Assembly: GCA_036395835.1 (NCBI GenBank)
Contig: DASWCW010000292.1
Coordinates: forward strand, 1-12,207
DNA length: 12,207 bases
Source of the DNA: AP-16 sp036395835
GTDB lineage: Bacteria > Pseudomonadota > Alphaproteobacteria > Rhizobiales > Xanthobacteraceae
Reading direction: 5' to 3'
Below are positions 7,116 through 12,207 of this stretch, in pieces. The position numbers were made by a program, and so were the translations under genes. How positions within the stretch are numbered: the first letter of the stretch is position 1; each line of letters starts with the position of its first letter. Below the pieces are notes generated by a model. It was not told the origin of the DNA, did no database searches, and was given only the letters and a program-made list of their open reading frames with translations.

Positions 7116-7793
7116 ATGAACGGGAGCGCCGCAACCGTGGATCGGGCCCGCAAGCGCCGCGGCCGCAAGCGAGCGCTGGTCGCGGCGGTTGCGATCCTGC
7201 TTGCGGTGCCGGTGCTGCTCGCGGCCGGATTCCTGTGGTTCGTGCTGCGCATGCCCACCGACGAGGTCTCGCTCGATCGCAGCGCCGACGGCATCGTGGT
7301 GCTCACCGGCGGCGCCTCGCGGATCCTCGATGGCGTAGAGCTGCTGGCGGCGGGGCGCGGCAAGAGGCTGCTCATCAGCGGCGTGCATCGCGGCACCACG
7401 ACCGGCGAGATCGCCCGCACCGTGCCGGAGTATTCCCGCCTGCTCGCCTGCTGCGTCGATCTCGATCATTCGGCGGTCAACACCGTCGGAAACGCGGTGC
7501 AGACCCGGCAGTGGGTCAAGAACCGCGGCTTTCGCTCGCTGATCGTCGTCACCTCGAGCTATCACATGCCGCGCACCATGCTCGAGCTCGCCTGGCAGAT
7601 GCCCGACGTCGACCTGATCCCGTTTCCCGTCATCAGCGAGAAGATGCGCAACGAGCCGTGGTGGACCGCGGCTTCGATGCGGCTGTTGCTGTTCGAATAT
7701 GTGAAATATCTCGTCGCCCAGGTCCGCACGCGGCTCGAGCCCGCATCCGACTCGACGGATTTCGCCGGTGACCGGAGCCGCACCAAGAGCTGA
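7116..7793 (+). CDS. YdcF/SanA/ElyC-like DUF218 membrane protein
   Basis: A 225-residue protein with a basic N-terminus (KRRGRKR), one membrane anchor (about 20-43) and a DUF218 domain. Motifs are GIVVLTGG (59-66), GKRLLISG (82-89), NTVGNA (122-127) and VTSSYHMPR (145-153). Relatives (ElyC, SanA, YdcF) affect envelope integrity and lipid-carrier or peptidoglycan metabolism, but the exact reaction is not settled. The domain would face the periplasm if the basic N-terminus stays inside. It lies 79 bp after ftsX and its end overlaps the next gene by 26 bp, so the set is probably one transcript for envelope and division work. Confidence 0.85.
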   Translation: MNGSAATVDRARKRRGRKRALVAAVAILLAVPVLLAAGFLWFVLRMPTDEVSLDRSADGIVVLTGGASRILDGVELLAAGRGKRLLISGVHRGTTTGEIARTVPEYSRLLACCVDLDHSAVNTVGNAVQTRQWVKNRGFRSLIVVTSSYHMPRTMLELAWQMPDVDLIPFPVISEKMRNEPWWTAASMRLLLFEYVKYLVAQVRTRLEPASDSTDFAGDRSRTKS

Positions 7794-8553
7794 TCGTGCC
7801 CGCCGCGCGCCTCGATCCGGCGCCGCCGGCTCGATCGTGCTGCGCTCGATCCTGTTCAACGCCGCGTTCTATCTGACGCTGGTGTTGTATTTGCTCGTGG
7901 CATTCTCGGCGCTGCCGTTCCCGCGTCACGTGATGCTCGGCGTCGCCAAATCCTGGGGCCGCACCAATCTGCGGCTGCTGCGGGCGATCTGCGGCATCGA
8001 GGTGGAATGGCGCGGGCTCGACAAGATTCCGCACGGTCCCCTGATCGTCGCCTCGAAACACCAGTCGGTGTGGGAAACCTTCGCGCTGCTGCCGCTGTTC
8101 GCCGATCCGACCTTCATCGTCAAGCGCGAGCTGATGTGGCTCCCGGTGTTCGGCTGGTGCATGTGGAGGGCCGACATGATCTCGGTCGACCGCGGCGCGG
8201 GCTCGCAGGCGATGTTCGCCATGACCGACCGGGCGAAATTCGAGATCGGCCGCGGCCGCCAGATCATCATCTTTCCCGAAGGCACGCGCCGTGCCGCCGG
8301 CGCCGCGCCGGCGTATAAATTCGGCGTGGCCAAGCTCTATGCCGCGACCGGCGCGCCGTGCCTGCCGATCGCGCTCAATTCCGGGCTGGTGTGGCCGCGC
8401 CGGTCGTTCCTGCGGCATCCGGGCGTGGTTCGCGTCGAAATCCTCGACCCGATCCCGCCCGGGCTTCCCGCCGAGGCGTTCTTCGCCCGGCTGCAGCACG
8501 AGATCGAGACCGCAACCGCGCGGCTGCTCGCCGAGGGCCGGGAAAGCTCGTAG
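7768..8553 (+). CDS. plsC: 1-acyl-sn-glycerol-3-phosphate acyltransferase (PlsC family)
   Basis: Adds the second acyl chain to lysophosphatidic acid, giving phosphatidic acid at the inner membrane. Motif I is HQSVWE (98-103), an H-x4-E in place of the more common H-x4-D; motif II lies around SVDRG (139-143); motif III is FPEGTR (169-174). A hydrophobic segment sits at about 27-50. The GTG at 7768 gives 261 residues with a 26-bp overlap with the DUF218 gene. GTG 7837 (MLRSILFNAAFYL) is an alternative that avoids overlap and removes an Arg/Ala-rich leader. The TAG stop (8551-8553) is the first triplet of a palindromic repeat. Family assignment is firm; the acyl acceptor is inferred. Confidence 0.9.
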   Translation: MTGAAPRADRARRAPRSGAAGSIVLRSILFNAAFYLTLVLYLLVAFSALPFPRHVMLGVAKSWGRTNLRLLRAICGIEVEWRGLDKIPHGPLIVASKHQSVWETFALLPLFADPTFIVKRELMWLPVFGWCMWRADMISVDRGAGSQAMFAMTDRAKFEIGRGRQIIIFPEGTRRAAGAAPAYKFGVAKLYAATGAPCLPIALNSGLVWPRRSFLRHPGVVRVEILDPIPPGLPAEAFFARLQHEIETATARLLAEGRESS

Positions 8554-8641
8554 CCCGGATGGCGCGGTGCGAAGCGCCGCGCAATCCGGGAAAGGGATCC
8601 CGGATTACGCGCCCGCTCGGCGGGCGCTCCATCCGGGCTAC
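8550..8641. repeat. Dispersed palindromic repeat, copy 2 (double hairpin)
   Basis: The outer arms GTAGCCCGGAT (8550-8560) and ATCCGGGCTAC (8631-8641) are perfect inverted partners. Inside are AATCCGGG (8583-8590) and CCCGGATT (8600-8607). The repeat fills the whole gap between convergent plsC and chaC. TAG at 8551-8553 stops plsC, and TAG on the minus strand at 8640-8638 stops chaC. It is likely a bidirectional terminator or mRNA-end structure (inference). Confidence 0.85.
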
Positions 8642-9213
8642 AAGGTTGCGCCGTGCGCCTCGTGCACGCCATGCAGGCGCTCGGCGAGCAGGTGCAGATC
8701 CCGGTCGCGAAACCCGAGCGCCTCGAGCTCCTTTACGGTTGCGAGCACGTAATCGCGGTTGGCGCCCGAACGGCCATGACCCTGGCGGACATAATGGAGC
8801 TGGGCGGCAAGATCGAGCTCGCCGGCATATTGCGGATGCGAGCGATCGACCATGAAGCAAAGCGCCTGCACGCGGCGGCGCGGGTCGCCGTCGAGCAGCA
8901 CGGGCCGCGTGGTCTCGCGGTAGACCGCGGTCACCTGTTCGCGCTCGCGCAGATAGGCGATGGTCGCATCCTTATTCTTTGCGGGCGTGCGATAGGCGAT
9001 GCCGCGGCAGGTGCCGCCGCGGTCGAGCCCGAGCACGAGGCCGGGCCGCTCCGGCGTGCCGCGATGCACGTGGGAGAGCACGCACAGCGCGCGATGCGCG
9101 CCGTAAAGCCGCGCCGACACGCGCTCGAGAAAACGAAACCCTGGGCGCCACATCAGCGAGCCATAGGCGAACACCCAGAAATCCGAGGTTTTTGCGGCGG
9201 GCGGGGCGTCCAT
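8638..9213 (-). CDS. chaC: ChaC-like glutathione-specific gamma-glutamylcyclotransferase
   Basis: Cleaves glutathione to 5-oxoproline and Cys-Gly in the cytoplasm. The 191 residues match the ChaC family in length. The start FWVFAYGSLMWRPGF contains the YGSL substrate loop (17-20). YLREREQVTAVYRE (87-100) carries the Glu (about E92) that aligns with the catalytic Glu of ChaC enzymes. RLPG-type loop sequence is replaced by RGTPERPGLVLGLDRGGTC, normal for the bacterial group. It converges on plsC, sharing the palindromic repeat at its 3' end. The function is thematically linked to the GST in this window (both use glutathione) but the two genes are far apart. The start at 9213 is the first ATG before the FAYGSL motif. 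Confidence 0.9.
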   Translation of the reverse strand: MDAPPAAKTSDFWVFAYGSLMWRPGFRFLERVSARLYGAHRALCVLSHVHRGTPERPGLVLGLDRGGTCRGIAYRTPAKNKDATIAYLREREQVTAVYRETTRPVLLDGDPRRRVQALCFMVDRSHPQYAGELDLAAQLHYVRQGHGRSGANRDYVLATVKELEALGFRDRDLHLLAERLHGVHEAHGATL

Positions 9214-9307
9214 CGGCGGGCGGCTGGGAGGTTCGGAGCGGAATCAATAGGCGAATCCCGCCTAACAGCTCGGCGCCGGAGAGGCAATTCGGCGGCCGGA
9301 GGCTGCC

Positions 9308-9328
9308 GTCCCCGCGAAAAGCGGGGAC
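9308..9328. repeat. Perfect hairpin upstream of chaC
   Basis: GTCCCCGC (9308-9315), loop GAAAA, GCGGGGAC (9321-9328) form a perfect 8-bp stem. No T-run follows on either strand, so it is not a classical intrinsic terminator. It sits next to the repeat copy at 9343. Confidence 0.6.
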
Positions 9329-9342
9329 CTCGCGGCGAACTC

Positions 9343-9388
9343 GATCCCGGATTACGCACCCGCCGCGCGGGCGCTCCATCCGGGCTAC
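9343..9388. repeat. Dispersed palindromic repeat, half copy 3
   Basis: Begins GATCCCGGATTACGC and ends GGGCGCTCCATCCGGGCTAC. It matches the right half of the copy at 8550-8641 (from 8596) with only a few differences; the left half is missing. Confidence 0.75.
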
Positions 9389-9750
9389 GGACCATGACAA
9401 TTCGCGCGTTCCGGCGGGCCGGAAACTCGGCTAGGGCTGCCTTGTTCGGGCCAATCCGACACAATAATGACAGGCATTTCTGCGTCGTGTCCTACCAGTG
9501 TCCAATAAAACGCCGCCACACCCCACAGAGGCCAGGGGCGGCGATAAGCGCGCCCTTCCGCTGCACGGGTGGCCGGACCAGCCCCGCGGCCACCAGCGGG
9601 CTCTAAAGGAGATTCCTCAATCGGATACGTATCGCCCTTACCCGGGCCGTTGGCCTACCCGCCGGCGCCGCTGGCGGCGATGCTGGCGGGCCCGCGCCGC
9701 GCCTTCTCTTTCCGCGGGAACTGCCCACATACAAGGTGGAGGCAATCCCA
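9389..9750. other. Border region between core genes and prophage-like part
   Basis: No gene here is convincing. A frame from GTG 9569 ends with a TGA that overlaps ATG 9751 as ATGA, which could mean translational coupling, but its Pro/Ala/Arg-rich product resembles nothing and is probably a chance frame. A frame from GTG 9498 is equally weak. AAAGGAG at 9606-9612 is not followed by a normal start codon. GC content is high throughout. No tRNA or attachment site was recognised. Confidence 0.4.
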
Positions 9751-9939
9751 ATGACAATCGATCCGGTCTTCGCCGCGTTCTACCGCGGTAAAGACGCTAT
9801 TCCTGGCGACCCGAACCCATATCCCGAGGGCTCGGCCGAGTGGCGCGCGTGGTGTCACGGTTTCGAGAGTGAGTACGGCGAGCGCACGCCGCTCAGCGAC
9901 AGCGAGGTCCGGGCGCGGTTCGCCGACCTGAGCCTCTGA
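9751..9939 (+). CDS. Small protein resembling the Rmf/CrpP fold
   Basis: A 62-residue protein, MTIDPVFAAFYRGKDAIPGD, followed by PNPYPEGSAEWRAWCHGFE. The pattern of G-x-D/E-A, then NPY-x2-GS and W-x3-F/W resembles the ribosome modulation factor/CrpP group of small proteins, common in phages and alphaproteobacteria. Its role here is unknown; family members bind ribosomes or are phage accessory proteins. ATG 9751 is chosen over GTG 9736 because GGTGGAGG (9735-9742) lies eight bases upstream. The resemblance is from pattern memory, not from a search. Confidence 0.6.
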   Translation: MTIDPVFAAFYRGKDAIPGDPNPYPEGSAEWRAWCHGFESEYGERTPLSDSEVRARFADLSL

Positions 9940-10148
9940 CCCTGATCGCCATCACGCCGGCTCGACGGTGAACTCGTGTGCGATCGCGCTGGACGGCGCA
10001 GCTCTCCAGCCGTTGACAATCCATGGCAGCCGAGCGGTGTCGGTGAGGCGGTTGCATTCCTCCATACCGACCCGAACCGCTACACCTGACCTGCCCCTTC
10101 CGCTTGCCCAGCCAATCACCCTAACCCGCGGCCTGCGCTCGCATCTCA

Positions 10149-10324
10149 TGACGCTGATGGACGCCGCGATCCTGATCCGCGATCTTGAGCCGTTCCGGCA
10201 GACGCGGCCCGTATGGGATCGGACGGCCGAGATGATCCTGATCGCGGCGGAGACCGCGGAGCGCGACGGCATCGCTGAAGCAACTCGGCAGTTGCTGGTC
10301 TGTGTCGAGAGTGAGAATTGGTAG
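10149..10324 (+). CDS. Small hypothetical protein, phage-type context
   Basis: 58 codons: MTLMDAAILIRDLEPFRQTR, then PVWDRTAEMILIAAETAERD and so on. Predicted mostly helical and acidic. I recall similar short hypothetical proteins near prophage genes in rhizobia but can give no name. The frame stays open upstream to 9968, but that part is Pro/Arg-rich and looks non-coding. The following frame overlaps its end. Function unknown. Confidence 0.45.
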
Positions 10325-10697
10325 AAGCAGAACGTCCAACCGAGGAAAACAATGGTTGGTTCACAACGTGACCGTCTTCGAAAGGACGGAAGCGGACGAC
10401 GTGTTGACTGCAACCGTCACGGTCACGCGACACGACCAACTCGCCGTCGCGCTGAAACAACGCGCAAAGCCGGTCATCATCGAAAATGACGCGCTCAGTC
10501 GCCAGTTAATACGGCTTGAGTACTGGCGTGACGCGAAATGGTGGCTCATCGCTTGGCTGGTTTATCGCCTGCTCGCGTCGGCCATGGCCCATCAGTACCA
10601 CTTGGAGGCCGACTGGCACGTGCATTGGAAAACGATCGAGGCTAGCGGTCGCCTGCTGCTTACGCCTTACGGGTCCGCAGCAACGCCCCGTTTCTGA
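10302..10697 (+). CDS. Hypothetical protein with a hydrophobic segment
   Basis: Up to 131 residues from GTG 10302, which overlaps the previous frame; GTG 10368 (VTVFERTEADDVLTATV) is a likelier start. The middle has a beta-like acidic part, then RLEYWRDAKWWLIAWLVYRL with a Trp-rich hydrophobic stretch that may touch the membrane. Composition is less GC-rich than in the neighbours and third codon positions look mixed, fitting acquired DNA. No family recognised. It ends 1 bp before the ATG of the broken gene at 10699. Confidence 0.4.
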   Translation: MSRVRIGRSRTSNRGKQWLVHNVTVFERTEADDVLTATVTVTRHDQLAVALKQRAKPVIIENDALSRQLIRLEYWRDAKWWLIAWLVYRLLASAMAHQYHLEADWHVHWKTIEASGRLLLTPYGSAATPRF

Positions 10698-10736
10698 GAT
10701 GCCTCGCGACGGCGCGATCATCTTCGGCGACCTGAT
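10697..10736 (+). repeat. Direct repeat A (5' end of the CxxC small gene)
   Basis: The 40-bp sequence from AGATGCC to CTGAT is present again at 11390-11429 with three differences. It covers the first 12 to 13 codons (MPRDGAIIFGDLI) of the gene that starts at 10699. Confidence 0.85.
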
Positions 10737-10890
10737 CGGCAAGCTCCACGTGCTGCGGATCGAGTGCCCGAAATGCGGGCGCGCGGACGCTACAAGCCTC
10801 CGTCGCTAGTGGCGCATAACGGGCGCAAAGGAGAAAATTTTCACGTTCCTCGATGACATCACTGGAGACTGCCCGCGCAACGCCGGCGAC
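10699..10890 (+). pseudogene. CxxC-containing small hypothetical gene, broken
   Basis: It starts MPRDGAIIFGDLIGKLHVLR followed by IECPKCGR, the beginning of a small alphaproteobacterial hypothetical family as I remember it, with a probable zinc-binding CxxC. The start frame meets TAG at 10807. The family-like continuation is found in the shifted frame, GRYKPPSLVAHNGRKG (from 10785), and then back in the first frame, KIFTFLDDITGDCPR (from about 10834). Two opposite single-base shifts, near 10784 and near 10833, explain this. Beyond GDCPRN (about 10880) the resemblance fades. It is therefore a decayed copy. Function of the family unknown. Confidence 0.65.
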
Positions 10891-10976
10891 GGGGTGCAAA
10901 CGGACGGCGTGATTTCGCCGCTTTTTGTATTTATTGCGCGTTCGTAGCTACCTAGGTTGCGGTGGGGGAAGACTCG

Positions 10977-11345
10977 ATGGCAGAGGAACCAACAGGCGGT
11001 TTTTTGCGCAGCCTGCCTGGAATGGTAACGGCGTTAGCTGGATTGATAACAGCTGTTGGCGCGCTTGTAGGTGCTCTTGTTGCAGCCGGGATTATCGGCC
11101 CAAGCACAAAGCCGCATACCACTGCTCCATCCGCAGCGGCCGCGAATTCTCCGGTGGAGCGCCCCGCTACGCACACCCCGTCGGCAGCCGCGGCGAATTC
11201 TCCGGTGGGGAGTCCCGCTCCTCATCTCACTCCGGCTGCGCCATCCGCAGCGGCGGCGAATTCTCCGGTGGAGCGCCCCGCTACGCACACCCCGTCGGCA
11301 GCCGCGGCGAATTCTCCGGTGGGGAGTCCCGCTCCGGGCCAGTAG
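10977..11345 (+). CDS. Single-pass membrane protein with duplicated Ala/Pro-rich repeat
   Basis: 122 residues from ATG 10977, which has GGGGGAAG just upstream; GTG 10962 is an alternative. The short N-terminus MAEEPTGGFLRSLPG is followed by a hydrophobic Gly/Ala/Val/Leu-rich segment (about 16-42) that should span the membrane. The rest is low-complexity: PSAAAANSPV appears four times, alternating with ERPATHT and GSPAP units. A 38-residue (114-bp) block is repeated nearly exactly. The tail is probably disordered and outside the membrane, but topology is inferred. Similar N-termini (LPG-x-hydrophobic) exist in rhizobial hypothetical proteins; no function can be named. Confidence 0.6.
   Translation: MAEEPTGGFLRSLPGMVTALAGLITAVGALVGALVAAGIIGPSTKPHTTAPSAAAANSPVERPATHTPSAAAANSPVGSPAPHLTPAAPSAAAANSPVERPATHTPSAAAANSPVGSPAPGQ
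11127..11336 (+). repeat. Tandem duplication, 114-bp period
   Basis: The block starting CCATCCGCAGCGG at 11127 recurs at 11241, with about 95 bp nearly identical. Each block contains two smaller units with GCGAATTCTCCGGTGG. It lies in frame in the membrane protein gene. Confidence 0.9.
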
Positions 11346-11376
11346 GCCCGTCACCCGCGTCCCGCACGTCTTGAGC

Positions 11377-11877
11377 CTAAAACGCAAGTAGATGCCCCGC
11401 GACGGCGCGATCATCTTCGGCGATTTGATAGTCGCAGCCGCAATCGCGGATCGCGCCAGCGACCCACTCGGCAGCATAATTGTCGCCGGCGATCGTCCCG
11501 CAGTGATACTGCTTGGCCAGGTCGCAGAACTCCCTAGCGGCCGCGGCCGGATCACCCTGGCGACCGCGAACCACGTCGGCAATAAGCCGCTCGCCGTCCT
11601 TATGCACGATGGAAATGCAGCACGTATCGTGCCGGCCGCCGCTCATGTCGACAAAGCTGGAGTAACGCGTGCCTTCCCGCGGCGGCAGCTCCAGCGGCCG
11701 CCCATGCTCGATGGCAGCCTCGATGCTGGCGTCGTCGAGGAACGAAGACAAATCGAGCCTGAACTCAGCGTCCCATTCGCTTGAAGCCGATGCCGGATCG
11801 TCCGCTCGCGCTTGCTCGATCATGCCGAGATCGATAGACGGGTTGAGCACGGCGGTAGGCGCCTTGATCACCAGCAC
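11377..11877 (-). pseudogene. Phage terminase large subunit, C-terminal fragment
   Basis: The intact protein would cut and package phage DNA. The readable part is LVIKAPTAVLNPSIDLGMIE, DDPASASSEWDAEFR and the nuclease-domain start YSSFVDMSGGRHD, whose Asp is the expected metal ligand, followed by GTIAGDNYAAEW, a second conserved Asp site. The similarity extends upstream in frame to about 11919 (SDDWPTTLRSHFGQD), but there is no ATPase domain with Walker motifs. At the other end it breaks off at DYQIAE (11416), where the frame enters the repeat at 11390-11429 and stops at 11377. Both ends are therefore missing and only the nuclease half survives. It marks the region as prophage-derived. The assignment is from motif memory. 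Confidence 0.7.
11390..11429 (+). repeat. Direct repeat B, truncated second copy of the 5' gene end
   Basis: Matches 10697-10736 at 37 of 40 positions. After TTCGGCGATTTGAT the similarity to the CxxC gene stops and terminase-fragment sequence (minus strand) begins. Confidence 0.85.
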
Positions 11878-12022
11878 GTCAGCGCTGTCTTGGCCGAAAT
11901 GGCTGCGAAGAGTCGTTGGCCAATCATCCGAACCGGGACGAGATGGTGTAGCACGTGCTGGACCAGTTGGGGACGATAGTGGACCAGATCGCCGAGGGTG
12001 AGCCGGGGGGGCGCACCAGGGC

Positions 12023-12075
12023 TCCGCGTAACGCGGATTTCCCGCATAGCGGTGTAATCAATCCGGGCGCGGATT
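12023..12075. repeat. Cluster of short dyads
   Basis: TCCGCG-TAA-CGCGGA (12023-12037) and AATCCG-GGCG-CGGATT (12060-12075) are two perfect inverted repeats, and CGCGGATTT followed by (A)CCC occurs in both. They could be hairpins or protein sites; none is known to me. Confidence 0.5.
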
Positions 12076-12084
12076 TACCCCGCG

Positions 12085-12106
12085 CGTTGTGACCTCGATC
12101 ACAACG
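12085..12106. promoter_or_regulatory. CRP/FNR-family-like palindrome
   Basis: CGTTGTGA (12085-12092), spacer CCTCGA, TCACAACG (12099-12106) is a perfect 8+8 bp palindrome. It contains TGTGA-N6-TCACA, the consensus of cAMP-receptor-type regulators. No gene start can be tied to it: a 26-codon minus-strand frame (12138 to 12058, MDISTIVRGS) crosses it and the plus-strand side runs off the window. Confidence 0.4.
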
Positions 12107-12207
12107 ACAGAGCCACGGACGATAGTAGAAATATCCATAATCCGGTGGCCCCTCAGAGGGACGGACAGAGGCTAGGATCGGCTGGATCAACTCGGGGAAC
12201 CCTGCCA

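Larger units (their letters stand above)
11921..12207. other. Right end of window without a convincing gene
   Basis: Apart from the dyads and palindrome no gene is supported. A minus-strand frame of 88 codons (12190 to 11924) has a Cys/Arg/Pro-rich product without domain features and probably is not translated. The missing ATPase half of the terminase is not here. Confidence 0.5.

Noticed and set aside
6452..7420. 322-codon minus-strand frame opposite ftsX and the DUF218 gene
   Set aside because: It is antisense to recognised genes and has an Arg/Ala/Ser-rich product without motifs.
8653..9606. 317-codon plus-strand frame opposite chaC
   Set aside because: chaC on the other strand has clear motifs, and the plus frame has none and runs through repeats.
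9952..10413. 153-codon minus-strand frame
   Set aside because: It is Arg/Ser-rich and antisense to the small frame at 10149; the final part (MEECNRLTDTARLPW) looks protein-like but I recognise no family.
11127..11336. Repeats at 11127-11336 as a CRISPR array
   Set aside because: There are no unique spacers; the blocks are an in-frame tandem duplication in a coding sequence.
11392..11784. Plus-strand frame starting with MPRDGAIIFGDLI at 11392
   Set aside because: Only the first 13 codons belong to the small gene family; the rest is antisense to the terminase fragment.

Overview
The window is GC-rich and its genes look like those of an alphaproteobacterium. The best guess is Hyphomicrobiales, in the Bradyrhizobium/Rhodopseudomonas/Xanthobacteraceae neighbourhood. 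The evidence is the ftsE-ftsX-ydcF-plsC gene order, the cyclase-TolB-TPR protein, and a dispersed palindrome of the type GTAGCCCGGATGG...ATCCGGGCTAC. The species cannot be told from the sequence alone.

Left part (1-5300): a class III adenylate cyclase fused to a TolB-like domain and TPR repeats (146-1975, +). It is followed by a repeat-rich stretch (1972-2642) that holds a frameshifted GIY-YIG nuclease gene between two inverted arms of about 65 bp. On the minus strand come a CPA2-type cation:proton antiporter and a UspA protein, 15 bp apart (an antiporter-stress operon), then a glutathione S-transferase whose last residues are out of frame.

Middle part (5300-9250): a cell-envelope operon, ftsE, ftsX, a YdcF-like (DUF218) protein and a PlsC acyltransferase. 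A TTAA-N7-TTAA sequence, the spacing of a full CtrA site, lies in front of ftsE. A convergent chaC (gamma-glutamylcyclotransferase) follows. The double palindrome between plsC and chaC supplies the stop codon of both genes.

Right part (9250-12207): an accessory region that looks like a decayed prophage. It carries a small Rmf/CrpP-like protein, two small unrecognised ORFs, a broken CxxC-type small gene, and a single-pass membrane protein with a duplicated 38-residue Ala/Pro-rich unit. A terminase large-subunit fragment joins the 5' end of a second copy of the broken gene at a short homologous stretch. The last 200 bp hold several short dyads, including a perfect TTGTGA-N6-TCACAA palindrome (CRP-like).

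The most notable points are the GIY-YIG/inverted-repeat element, the repeat that ends genes on both sides, the CtrA-like and CRP-like sites, and the recombination scar in the prophage remnant. No rRNA, tRNA or CRISPR array was seen.
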